DNA of 64,000 bases from Bacteroidota bacterium. GTDB taxonomy: Bacteria > Bacteroidota > Bacteroidia > JAFLBG01. The stretch spans positions 1-64,000 of the forward strand of contig JAFLBG010000010.1 of NCBI GenBank assembly GCA_017303975.1. The letters are read 5' to 3'. Of this stretch, positions 55,485-63,969 are shown one piece after another. Each line of letters opens with the position of its first letter. Positions within the stretch are counted from its first letter, which is position 1. The translations under genes and the position numbers were made by a program. The notes below the pieces were generated by a model, which saw nothing but the letters and a program-made list of their open reading frames with translations, was not told the DNA's origin and did no database searches.

Positions 55485-56903
55485 GTGAGAAAATACAATT
55501 TAAGTATTGTACTAGTTCTGCTACTGTGTTTAAACATAGTAATGTCTCAACCTTTGTCAGTGCAGCAAAAAACTGCTGCTCAATTAGTAAATAATGTATT
55601 ATTGGGAAATGGTGTTACAGTATCGAATATCACCTACAACGGAGACCCTCAAGCAATAGGCTTTTTTAAAGGCGCGACTAGCAATATTGGCTTAGACAGC
55701 GGCATTATTATGACAACAGGAGTTATACAAGACGCTCCCGGTCCGAATAGTATGTTTGGCGCATCTACATCTCATTATACAAGTGGAGACCCTGATTTGG
55801 ATATTTTGGCCGGATTAACAACCTACGATGCGGCAATAATTGAATTTGACTTTATACCTAAATCAGACACTGTCCAATTTAGGTATGTGTTCGCATCTGA
55901 AGAATACATGGAGTTTGTAAACCCTCTATTTCCAATTAATGATGCATTCGCTTTTATAATTACAGGGGTTACTGTAGCAATGCCTGCTTCAAATATTGCT
56001 TTAATTCCCGGCACAACTACACCCATAAACATAAATAATATAAACCTAAACAATTACCCTAATTTTTATGTTGACAACGGTGATGGTTGGGGAACAGGAA
56101 CTGCTCCAGATGGATTAACAGTTAATTACGATGGCTTTACGAAAGTATTTACAGCTATTGCAGCAGTGCAATGTGGAGAGACTTATCACATAAAATTAGC
56201 TATTGCAGATGGATCCGATTGGTCGTACGACTCAGGAGTATTTATCGAAGCGGGAAGTTTTAGTTCTAAATCTGTGGTGTCGATTAAATCAGATTTATTT
56301 CAAGGAGCTGCGCAAGACCAAAATACGGTTTACGAAAACAATGGTTCTATAAATATCTGTTTTGACAGAGGTACAAAAAACATATCTAAGCGCGAAGCTT
56401 TTAAATACACACTCAGCGGCACGGCTGAAAATGGAGTTGATTATGTTTATTTACCGGATAGTCTAATTTTTCAGGCAGGAGAAGACAGCGTGTGTATTAC
56501 AATACAAGCCATTACAGATAATATCGTAGAGTGTAAAGAAGACATCCATTTTGACATTAACGAAATTGGCGCTTGTGATTCGCTAATTGCGAACTTTACT
56601 TTTTATATTCAAGATACATGCGTGTCGTACTTTTATATTCCAACCGCATTTACTCCTGACGGAAATGGCAACAACGATTTATTTATGCCACAGAGCGCAG
56701 GAGTTTTATCTTTTGAATTAGCCATTTACAACAGATGGGGTGATTTAGTCTTTCAAACCACAGATCCTACTATTGGTTGGGATGGAACAACAGGCGGAAA
56801 AAATGCACCACAAGGTGTTTACATTTGCAAATACTCGGTAGAAAGTGTTTATGGGGATTTTAAAGAAGAAGACAAAATATCGCACGTGGTGCTAATTCGA
56901 TAA
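55485..56903 (+). CDS. Choice-of-anchor L protein with gliding-motility type C-terminus
   Basis: 472 aa from GTG. Signal peptide ends near VMSQP. Residues ~20-270 form a choice-of-anchor L domain (MTTGVIQDAPGPNSM, EYMEFVNPLFPINDAFAFII, YDGFTKVFTA); a Calx-beta-like part (~290-370, TAENGVDYVYLPDSLIF) and a gliding-motility-associated C-terminal domain, T9SS type B (~385-472: YIPTAFTPDGNGNNDLFMP, NRWGDLVFQT). Surface adhesin candidate. Excellent promoter upstream. Confidence 0.9.
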   Translation: MRKYNLSIVLVLLLCLNIVMSQPLSVQQKTAAQLVNNVLLGNGVTVSNITYNGDPQAIGFFKGATSNIGLDSGIIMTTGVIQDAPGPNSMFGASTSHYTSGDPDLDILAGLTTYDAAIIEFDFIPKSDTVQFRYVFASEEYMEFVNPLFPINDAFAFIITGVTVAMPASNIALIPGTTTPININNINLNNYPNFYVDNGDGWGTGTAPDGLTVNYDGFTKVFTAIAAVQCGETYHIKLAIADGSDWSYDSGVFIEAGSFSSKSVVSIKSDLFQGAAQDQNTVYENNGSINICFDRGTKNISKREAFKYTLSGTAENGVDYVYLPDSLIFQAGEDSVCITIQAITDNIVECKEDIHFDINEIGACDSLIANFTFYIQDTCVSYFYIPTAFTPDGNGNNDLFMPQSAGVLSFELAIYNRWGDLVFQTTDPTIGWDGTTGGKNAPQGVYICKYSVESVYGDFKEEDKISHVVLIR

Positions 56904-56909
56904 TTAAAT

Positions 56910-57245
56910 TTACAACTCCAATTCCTTTAATGGATCCCAAAAAAGAGTTTTAAATTTTTCTATTTTATCTTTCTTAACTTTTACGCCTTCCTTTTCTAAC
57001 AGTTCCTGCATAAGGAAAGGTGTTGCAAAATGATGCTTGCCGGTTAACTCTCCATTTCTATTTACCACTCTATGTGCAGGCACTTTTGGTTTTACGGAAT
57101 GAGAGGCATTCATTGCCCAACCAACCATCCGAGAAGAACGCTTTGCTCCTAAATAAGCAGCAATTGCGCCATAGCTGGTTACTCTTCCTTTAGGAATAAG
57201 TCGCACTACCTGAAAAACTTGATCGAAAAAATCGGAAGAAGCCAA
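56910..57245 (-). CDS. Alkyltransferase-like (ATL) protein lacking the catalytic Cys
   Basis: 111 aa with the MGMT DNA-binding/active-site domain (VVRLIPKGRVTSYGAIAAYL, MVGWAMNA), but the active-site PCHR is PAHR at 56-59 (Cys replaced by Ala57). It cannot self-methylate. Such ATLs bind O6-alkylguanine and flag lesions for nucleotide excision repair; that role is family knowledge, inferred here. The gene is short, matching ATL rather than MGMT length. Confidence 0.85.
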   Translation of the reverse strand: MASSDFFDQVFQVVRLIPKGRVTSYGAIAAYLGAKRSSRMVGWAMNASHSVKPKVPAHRVVNRNGELTGKHHFATPFLMQELLEKEGVKVKKDKIEKFKTLFWDPLKELEL

Positions 57246-57273
57246 TGTAAAAAGTTAACGTGGATTTGCTTTT

Positions 57274-57311
57274 AGTCTGCATTTGAATTTCGTAAAATTC
57301 AAATGCAGACT
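57274..57311. terminator. Long hairpin between the ATL gene and the small membrane gene
   Basis: Perfect 17-bp arms (57274-57290, 57295-57311) with CGTA loop. It lies between the small membrane gene (57320-57451, minus) and the ATL gene (minus). There is no U-run on either side, so a termination role is possible but not shown. Confidence 0.5.
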
Positions 57312-57319
57312 GATTAAGA

Positions 57320-57451
57320 TTACAACTTTTCTACAATAGTTCGCACTACAAAATAGAGAATTGTGGCTATAACGAATACCGCCACAGTTCCTGAAGCAAT
57401 TTGCGAAACTCTTTCTTCGAGTTTTTGGGTGTTTTTTGCAATTGTTCTCAT
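57320..57451 (-). CDS. Small single-helix membrane protein (43 aa)
   Basis: 43 aa from MRTIAKNTQKLEERVSQIAS at 57451: a short charged helix then one transmembrane segment (GTVAVFVIATILYFVV). The 57508 frame start would add an unlikely 19 residues. No family recognised. Followed by the 17-bp hairpin at 57274. Confidence 0.45.
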   Translation of the reverse strand: MRTIAKNTQKLEERVSQIASGTVAVFVIATILYFVVRTIVEKL

Positions 57452-57571
57452 GATAATTGGGGTGTTGGTTTCTGTAAGATACAAACAGATGTTAATCGCA
57501 TTTAACAAGCATTAACAGACTTACTAACTTTGAGTTGTTAATTTCGAAACACTATTTTTTTAGCATAAAAA

Positions 57572-57597
57572 AACGGGCTGCAAAATTGCAGCCCGTT
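57572..57597 (-). terminator. Terminator of the PKD-protein gene
   Basis: 11-bp perfect arms (AACGGGCTGCA, TGCAGCCCGTT), loop AAAT. On the minus strand it is followed by TTTTTTT, and it lies 26 bases downstream of the stop at 57623: a standard intrinsic terminator. Confidence 0.85.
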
Positions 57598-57622
57598 GAA
57601 AAATTAACTTGCCCTTATCCCA

Positions 57623-58996
57623 CTAATGACTAATGATCAATCTTTTTGCCGTTCCTAGTTCATTATCTACTTTTATAAGATAGATACCATTCGGTATAGA
57701 TTCTGTATTTATAGTTACACTATTCAATCCCTGCGTTTCTTTTACAATTATTTCATTGCCTAGCATATCTAGAATTGAAATTTGCTGTTTGGAAACATCT
57801 TTTAGATTTATGGTTACACTTTCGTTTGCCGGATTTGGGAACGTATTTGATATACTAGATTGTACACTTCTTATTCCAGCAAGCCCTTGAGTATTTATAA
57901 CAGTTATCGACTGTGCAGAAAAAATTGTAGTACAAGTTGTACTTGAGCAAGAATCACTTGTTAGTATTGTTAAACAAACTTGATATGTACCCACATTTGC
58001 GTAAGTATGTGAAGGATACTGCTGGTTTGAAGTATTCCCATCTCCAAAACTCCAGAAGTAACTTACTGAGCCATTCCACGATACATATGGATAGAACAAA
58101 TAAGAGTTGCTACTTAAATTTGAACTATCTAAGCTACTATATAGTTGAATAGAGCATGAAGAACCAGAAGACGAACAATTTACTATAACAGACTCACAAT
58201 GACTAACACTGCAATTATTTGCACTATCCGTTACTGTTAAACACACTGTATATGTTCCAGGGGCTGCATAAGTGTGGCCCTCTGGACCGGTATAGGAAGT
58301 ATATACATTTCCATCACCAAAATCCCATGAAAAAGTTGTACTAGCGCCTACTTGACTCAATTTATACAAAGCAGGAACGAAGTAAGTTATTCCATTAGTA
58401 CAACCCGAATCATTGTAGGTAAATGCTGCATCACAAGGATTTGTTTTAATTTGATATCCACCTTGTGTTTGGCAGCCAATATTATCTGTTACAGTTAATC
58501 CATAAAATCCTGTGCACATGGCAGTATTTGACCAAACTGATCCTGAAAGAGATACTAAAACATTGTTTGGATCTACTAGCGTGTAAGGACTAACTCCACC
58601 GGAAATAGATATGATTACAGAACCATCACAATTAAGTGATGAGCTTGCGTCTATTGTTGTTATTGCTATTTGAGGTGGGGAGCATGCATTTGTAATGGAA
58701 ATTGTAGTATCGCAAGCAAAAGAACTACATAGCGAATCATATAAACATACAGTAAAGTTGCCATTTTGCGAGTAGGTATGAGTAGGATTCTGTGCATTCC
58801 CATAATAGCCATCTCCAAAATCCCAAGCATATTGTCCGAATGTAGAATTAGATGATGTGTTTGAAAAAGTTACCTGATTACCATTCGTGACTGAATAACT
58901 AAATGATGTTACACAATTTTGTGCTTTACTAGTAAGAGCAAAACAAAGAATAATAGCTACTAAAATTCTTTGAAATTTTTTGATTGTTGTTTTCAT
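57623..58996 (-). CDS. PKD-repeat secreted protein with T9SS sorting domain
   Basis: 457 aa. Signal peptide (residues 1-25, ALTSKAQ). Three PKD domains: ~28-110 (AWDFGDGYYGNAQNPTHTYS), ~190-275 (SWDFGDGNVYTSYTG), ~285-370 (FWSFGDGNTSNQQYPSHTYA). C-terminal type A sorting domain (~385-457: NTFPNPANESVTINLKD, IPNGIYLIKVDNELG). PKD repeats usually mediate binding to surface polymers. Last gene of a minus-strand group with the RiPP-like peptide gene. Confidence 0.88.
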   Translation of the reverse strand: MKTTIKKFQRILVAIILCFALTSKAQNCVTSFSYSVTNGNQVTFSNTSSNSTFGQYAWDFGDGYYGNAQNPTHTYSQNGNFTVCLYDSLCSSFACDTTISITNACSPPQIAITTIDASSSLNCDGSVIISISGGVSPYTLVDPNNVLVSLSGSVWSNTAMCTGFYGLTVTDNIGCQTQGGYQIKTNPCDAAFTYNDSGCTNGITYFVPALYKLSQVGASTTFSWDFGDGNVYTSYTGPEGHTYAAPGTYTVCLTVTDSANNCSVSHCESVIVNCSSSGSSCSIQLYSSLDSSNLSSNSYLFYPYVSWNGSVSYFWSFGDGNTSNQQYPSHTYANVGTYQVCLTILTSDSCSSTTCTTIFSAQSITVINTQGLAGIRSVQSSISNTFPNPANESVTINLKDVSKQQISILDMLGNEIIVKETQGLNSVTINTESIPNGIYLIKVDNELGTAKRLIISH

Positions 58997-59056
58997 AATT
59001 AATCGTTTTAAAATTTTGATTTCAGGATAAAAGAGTAAATATTTAGTTTTTATAAA

Positions 59057-59425
59057 TTAACATACTGCTGCGCTAATGCAAGCCAATGCACCTCCTCCGA
59101 TACTTACAGCAACACACCCAACAAAATCCTTTGTTTGTATTCCATTACAATAGATATTATTGGAGTCTCCACAAACTAATTCAGATGCCTTGTCGCCAAC
59201 AGTAAAAGACTCATTCTCTTCCAGATATGACTTCACTGCACAAGTAATTCCAACTACAACTGTAGTTTGTCCTGTTGGAACAGCTGTTGTAGCGCTAACG
59301 ACAGCACTCGTAAGTGCCGCCTCTCCTTTTTGACCGGCAATAGTTAATTGTGAAGAGGGTTCTAAATTTGTAATAAAGCTTTGTACTTTAATTTCAGTCA
59401 AGCTAAATTTCTTGATTGGTTTCAT
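59057..59425 (-). CDS. RiPP-like precursor protein with a Bacteroidota class-I leader
   Basis: 122 aa. Residues 1-~30 (KFSLTEIKVQSFITNLEPSS) resemble the leader of pinensin-type/class I lanthipeptides of Bacteroidota (KLxLxxLKVxSF). The remainder is rich in Ser/Thr/Gly with six Cys at 62, 85, 93, 104, 116 and 122, and ends SIGGGALACISAAVC. No modification enzyme (LanB/LanC) or C39 transporter is in the window, so it may be modified elsewhere or be a non-lanthionine secreted peptide. Leader similarity is by eye. Confidence 0.5.
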   Translation of the reverse strand: MKPIKKFSLTEIKVQSFITNLEPSSQLTIAGQKGEAALTSAVVSATTAVPTGQTTVVVGITCAVKSYLEENESFTVGDKASELVCGDSNNIYCNGIQTKDFVGCVAVSIGGGALACISAAVC

Positions 59426-59452
59426 AACAATTAGTTTTTAGTGATTAATACT

Positions 59453-59587
59453 TTATTTAATTAAAAGATTGAAAAATCCAAAAGCCATAACCGAGAAAAC
59501 GGTTATTACTAATACATGAGAAAATAGGTTTATTAGTTTCTCTGATTTTTTATTTGTGTGCGCATTTGCTGTTTTCATGGCTGACAT
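59453..59587 (-). CDS. Small membrane peptide upstream of the RiPP-like gene
   Basis: 44 aa, not in the usual length cutoffs. MSAMKTANAHTNKKSEKLIN followed by a transmembrane segment (VLVITVFSVMAFGFFNLL). Starts at ATG 59587 (or the ATG three codons in) and ends TAA 59453-59455, 27 bases before the RiPP-like gene on the same strand. Possibly an immunity or processing partner; no evidence beyond position and hydrophobicity. Confidence 0.4.
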   Translation of the reverse strand: MSAMKTANAHTNKKSEKLINLFSHVLVITVFSVMAFGFFNLLIK

Positions 59588-60030
59588 CTTTTTATTTATT
59601 TATAATTAATTTCTTGATACAAACTTCGGCTAAGAAATTCAGTAAGACGAATTAGAATTTCAATTTTCTTACGCATTCAAATACCATTTCAGCATAAAAT
59701 ATTCTCCATAGAGAAAGAAAAAAAACTCTTTAGTCTCCCGAAAAGCCTAATCCATAGCAGTAGGAGCATTAGTTCAATTAGCTTTCATAGCATATCGCTT
59801 GGCATGTATTACGAAAATCATGGTGATACAATTTCACACTGAGCAGCAATAAAAATGGCCCTAGGGGTGGATGGGGAGAGACTGGCTTATGAGAAAGCGC
59901 ATGCGATTGCCACCGCAATTAGCTCACAATTTTTAGCGCTAGTATCTTTTAATTGACAAAACGCTCTAAACAAGAACAGCCATACTAAGCATAGTATGGC
60001 TGTTTTATAATAATGCTTTACTACTAAAAA
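59588..60030. other. Intergenic region without a clear gene, with a GC-richer stretch
   Basis: 443 bases between the small membrane peptide and the T9SS gene at 60031. It holds the hairpin at 59975-60004 and a GC-richer stretch near 59850-59940, in which a 33-codon plus-strand frame (59855-59956) opens with MALGVDGERLAYEKAHAIAT. The frame lacks family resemblance and may be decayed sequence. Confidence 0.4.
59975..60004 (-). terminator. Terminator-like hairpin downstream of the 60031 gene
   Basis: 13-bp perfect arms (59975-59987, 59992-60004), loop AGCA. On the minus strand it lies 27 bases after the stop at 60031 and is followed by TTGTTT, a modest U-run. Confidence 0.65.
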
Positions 60031-60711
60031 CTAGTCGGTCTTTACAAGGCGAATTACGTGAGAGCCCTTTCCCTTAGTATTAACATAAAGCAGGTAAATT
60101 CCACTTGGCAAATGATTTATTCTATAGCCATCGTTGGCAACAATTAGAGGCAACTCCGCTCCTTGCGAATTATACAGCTTTATGCTTTCCAGCGCAATAT
60201 CGTAAGAAAGCTTAACACCAAACTCTTGTGCAATTGGATTAGGATACACGTTAATTTCACCTTTACTATTTATTTCAAGTATAGATGACGGACTTGCTAT
60301 TACAGTTAATATTGTCCGAGCTGTATCCGGGATAGATCCATTGCCAATCATAGGCCAAACCACAATAACATTAGGGCCTACAGCCTGCTTCCCGTAAGCA
60401 GTAGGCAAATTGTTTATTGTAGTTAAAGAACTATCTCCTGGCTGAAGAGAATATGTAAAAAACTGCACTAAAGTATCTGACGATGTAAAAGAATTTCCAA
60501 TTCCTGTGCTGTCAATTCCTATTCTATATTGTAAACTATCATTGTAAGGCAACGCACTTTCGTTTTTCAGATAAAAAGTTGTAGAATAATTGCTTCCCAT
60601 TTGAAGCGTGTCTGGGGTAAGCGTAAGCCATTTAGTACTTAGTGATGTTTGAGAGTAATACCTAAAGCAGCCTAGCACTAAAAGTAAAATGATGTATCTA
60701 CAATGTTTCAT
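60031..60711 (-). CDS. Small T9SS-sorted secreted protein
   Basis: 226 aa. Signal peptide (1-20, CFRYYSQ), one Ig-like domain of ~120 residues (TLQMGSNYSTTFYLKNES, SLTTINNLP) and a C-terminal type A sorting domain (~150-226: INVYPNPIAQEFGVKLSYD, LPSGIYLLYVNTKG). Ligand unknown. Divergent from the helical paralog pair. Confidence 0.75.
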   Translation of the reverse strand: MKHCRYIILLLVLGCFRYYSQTSLSTKWLTLTPDTLQMGSNYSTTFYLKNESALPYNDSLQYRIGIDSTGIGNSFTSSDTLVQFFTYSLQPGDSSLTTINNLPTAYGKQAVGPNVIVVWPMIGNGSIPDTARTILTVIASPSSILEINSKGEINVYPNPIAQEFGVKLSYDIALESIKLYNSQGAELPLIVANDGYRINHLPSGIYLLYVNTKGKGSHVIRLVKTD

Positions 60712-60900
60712 CTGTATTAAATTTTAAGTTTCTAATTGTCACATGAGATACGCCACCTTTTTAATATTCATTTCTGTTTGTGTTTACCATTGGCAAACAT
60801 GGCTATTTCATGGTACTTGTCTTGCTTTTTTTAAATATACCAATTATTCATTATTAAATTTACATATATTTATATAAATCTTACGCATTCAATTATATAA

Positions 60901-62406
60901 ATGGATATTCTAATTCAATTAATTTCATCTCTATCCAAAGAAGAACAGCGCAACTTTAAACTTTTCTTAAACAGAACCAACAGTTCCGCAGAGCGAAAAG
61001 ATGAAATGCTATTCAATTACATTAAGAACTCATACCCAAATTACGATGAAGAAAATATAAACAAAAAACTTTACTACACAGAAGATAAAAATGCACTCTA
61101 TCGGCTTAAAAACAGGCTAGCCGAAGATGTTTCTAAAAGCTTATATCTGCTACACTACGCTATTTCAGATTACAATAAGTGCCTATACTATATTTCTCTG
61201 AGCCATGTTTTTTTTAACAAGAAAAACAAAACATTACTTCAATTCTTTATTAAAAAGGCCGAGGTGACAGGAGTTCAAAATGAATTTTACGATCTGCTTA
61301 TCGTTATTTATAATTTTAAAATAAAAATTGCATCAGACTTTTTAGAAGTAAGTCCGGAAGAATTTATAAACCAACGAAACAACGCACAAAAAACATTAGA
61401 TAAACTGAATCAAATAGAGGAAGTTGTTGCCGTATTATCATACCGTATAAGAACTTTCCAACTACACACATCTTCTAAACAGAATAAAGTACTAGAATTA
61501 CTTGAGAAAACAATCAAAGAATTTTCAAAAGACAAAACCATTAAAAACAGCACCACGTTTAAAGTAAAAACATACAATGCAATTAGTCGTATACTTCTAC
61601 AAAAACAAGACTACGTTTCACTAGAACGGTATTTGCGACACACCTATGCAGATTTCAAAAAAAATAATCTGTTTGACAAAAATAATCACGAAGTGAAAAT
61701 TCAGTTAATTACATATTGGATAAATGCTCTTTATAAAAATCAGAAATACTACGATTCGTTAAAACTAACAACAGAGCTTAAAAATGCTATCGAAGAGTTT
61801 AATTATTTACATTACGAAAAGTACTTATTCTTTTACTACAACTCTCGTATTATAAATTATTCAACCTTAGAAAACTCCTTTGAAAAAAGAGTATCTATTT
61901 TAACTGAAGCCATAAATAATCATATTATACAAAAACAGACGAATCACTTGGCAATTCTGTATTCTAACTTAGCGTTGGCATATTTTGACAACCAAGATTA
62001 TAAAAATGCACTTAGAAATATTTTAAAACTTATAAATAGCAGACATTTTGAACAACTGGACATGGGATTTCAATGCAAATTAATTTTTGCAGAACTAATG
62101 ATTCGCTTCGAATTAAATGACATTGAGTATGTATCTGCTCAATTTTTAAAAATAAAAAGAAAATACAATGCGTTCTTAAAACTTCCATCCAACTCTAGAG
62201 ATAAAGATTTCCTAAATCTTTTAACTCTACTGTCCAAAGATTATCGACACACGAAAAAGAAAAAGCTTGTGATTTCGTCATTAAAAATATTTACAAATAA
62301 ATACAGTAACGAAAACTATAATGACGTTATAAACTACAACCCTTGGATAGAAAAGCAAATAGAGATAATTAAAGGACACACTACTAATAAATTGCAAAAT
62401 CATTAG
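60901..62406 (+). CDS. Large alpha-helical protein, paralog 1
   Basis: 501 aa, no signal peptide, strongly Lys/Asn/Tyr/Leu-rich and probably all-helical with TPR-like pairs (ILYSNLALAYFDNQDYKNAL). The N-terminal SSLSKEEQRNFKLFLNR pattern is shared with the next gene (KSLTKGEKRYFKLFAGM), which shows paralogy. Similar proteins exist in other Bacteroidota; no function is known to me. 24 bases before paralog 2. Confidence 0.7.
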   Translation: MDILIQLISSLSKEEQRNFKLFLNRTNSSAERKDEMLFNYIKNSYPNYDEENINKKLYYTEDKNALYRLKNRLAEDVSKSLYLLHYAISDYNKCLYYISLSHVFFNKKNKTLLQFFIKKAEVTGVQNEFYDLLIVIYNFKIKIASDFLEVSPEEFINQRNNAQKTLDKLNQIEEVVAVLSYRIRTFQLHTSSKQNKVLELLEKTIKEFSKDKTIKNSTTFKVKTYNAISRILLQKQDYVSLERYLRHTYADFKKNNLFDKNNHEVKIQLITYWINALYKNQKYYDSLKLTTELKNAIEEFNYLHYEKYLFFYYNSRIINYSTLENSFEKRVSILTEAINNHIIQKQTNHLAILYSNLALAYFDNQDYKNALRNILKLINSRHFEQLDMGFQCKLIFAELMIRFELNDIEYVSAQFLKIKRKYNAFLKLPSNSRDKDFLNLLTLLSKDYRHTKKKKLVISSLKIFTNKYSNENYNDVINYNPWIEKQIEIIKGHTTNKLQNH

Positions 62407-62430
62407 TATATTAATACAACTGTAAGTTTA

Positions 62431-63969
62431 ATGCAAAAAGTAATCAACAAATTAGGCAAAAAGGATTTATTTAATCTTATCAAATCGCTTACAAAAGGCG
62501 AAAAAAGATATTTCAAACTTTTTGCCGGTATGCAAGAAGGGGAAAAACACTACCTAAAAGTATTCGACATAATTGAAATGATGGAAGAATACGATGACGA
62601 TGAAATAATTGAAAAAATTGCTGACAAAAAAATTATAAAAAATTTACATGCCGTAAAACATTACTTGTTTGAGTTGATTTTAAAAAGTTTACGAGTATAC
62701 AACTCAGATAAAAACAGCCAATATACGCTACAGAACAAACTACTGGATATTGATATACTTTTAGAAAAGGGGTTAAATGATATAGCCTATTTATGGATTA
62801 CTAAAGCATTAAAAACGTCTAGCGAAATAGAAGAGTTTAATCTTATCTATTCGTTTTTAGCAAAGAAAGATAACTTTCACATCAAAACTCGTTTCGTAAA
62901 TATTGACGAGTCTGACCTAGAAAAACATATACTGCAAAAAAAAGACTCCTTATCTAATATTTCTGAATTCGAAAACAATAAAGAGCTCTTAGATAAGCTT
63001 GAGTTTATAAATAAAAAGGGCCTTTTCTCTGTTGCGGAAAGTGGAGAAAAAATCAAACAATTACTTCAGAGCACACATTTACAAAAAGAGAAATACACAA
63101 CTGTAAGAGCAAGTTTAGATTATTATTATATAAAATTGCTTGAAGCGTATTTCAATAATAACTCAGAGGATGGATTAAAACATTCGATTGCATTTTTAAA
63201 CACCCTAGAAACATCTCCATCTTTAATTCAGCACAGCCCTCTTAGATACCTCTATTCTATTATTAATGTTATTTCATCCTGCAGTATACTTCAGTACTAT
63301 AAAAAGTCTATTGAATTTTGCGACAAGCTAAAACAAAACTTAAACACCTATAAAAATGTCATTAATGTTAACGAATATAACAATATAGTTGTTACCCAGC
63401 TTATTCATAAAGCATGGGGGGAAATACACCTACCTATTACCACTAATAAATCTGACACTCCATCACAGTTAGAAAAATACTGTGATGCAAATGAAGAAAT
63501 AACATCAAAAGAAAGAATGATAAACTGTTATTTTGCATTAACAAAAGTTTATTTTTTCAATGGTAACTATAAAAAGTCATTGCAATTTGCAAATAAACTA
63601 ATTGCCTTCGAAAACAGCGACATACAAGCAGATTACTTTATTGCAGGACGTATAATACAAATACTTACACATATAGAAAAAGAAAATTTCTTAGTAGCAA
63701 AAAACCTCATAAGAGAATTTGAGAAACTTCCGGTTTTATATAAGTCTCAGTCAGTATTCATTTCAGTAGCTAAAATTTACTATAAGTTATTTACGAATAA
63801 AAAAGAGCTTGATGACAAACTAAAAATTGAATATGAGAACGTAAGAGAACTTCAAAAAAACGAGAAAGAGCAATTCTTCTATAGACATTGCTATTTGGAT
63901 ATTTGGCTACAAAGCAAACTAGAGAAAAAGCCTATTTTACAATTAATTCAACAATTAACCAGAGACTAA
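62431..63969 (+). CDS. Large alpha-helical protein, paralog 2
   Basis: 512 aa, same architecture as the upstream gene: N-terminal LIKSLTKGEKRYFKLFAGM, long helical body with TPR-like stretch (INCYFALTKVYFFNGNYKKS), Lys-rich C-terminus. Identity to paralog 1 is low outside the N-terminus. Its stop (TAATG) overlaps the start of the next gene, so they are likely cotranscribed. Confidence 0.7.
   Translation: MQKVINKLGKKDLFNLIKSLTKGEKRYFKLFAGMQEGEKHYLKVFDIIEMMEEYDDDEIIEKIADKKIIKNLHAVKHYLFELILKSLRVYNSDKNSQYTLQNKLLDIDILLEKGLNDIAYLWITKALKTSSEIEEFNLIYSFLAKKDNFHIKTRFVNIDESDLEKHILQKKDSLSNISEFENNKELLDKLEFINKKGLFSVAESGEKIKQLLQSTHLQKEKYTTVRASLDYYYIKLLEAYFNNNSEDGLKHSIAFLNTLETSPSLIQHSPLRYLYSIINVISSCSILQYYKKSIEFCDKLKQNLNTYKNVINVNEYNNIVVTQLIHKAWGEIHLPITTNKSDTPSQLEKYCDANEEITSKERMINCYFALTKVYFFNGNYKKSLQFANKLIAFENSDIQADYFIAGRIIQILTHIEKENFLVAKNLIREFEKLPVLYKSQSVFISVAKIYYKLFTNKKELDDKLKIEYENVRELQKNEKEQFFYRHCYLDIWLQSKLEKKPILQLIQQLTRD

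Noticed and set aside
55823-56053. Minus-strand frame inside the choice-of-anchor L gene
   Set aside because: Antisense shadow without start context or family resemblance.
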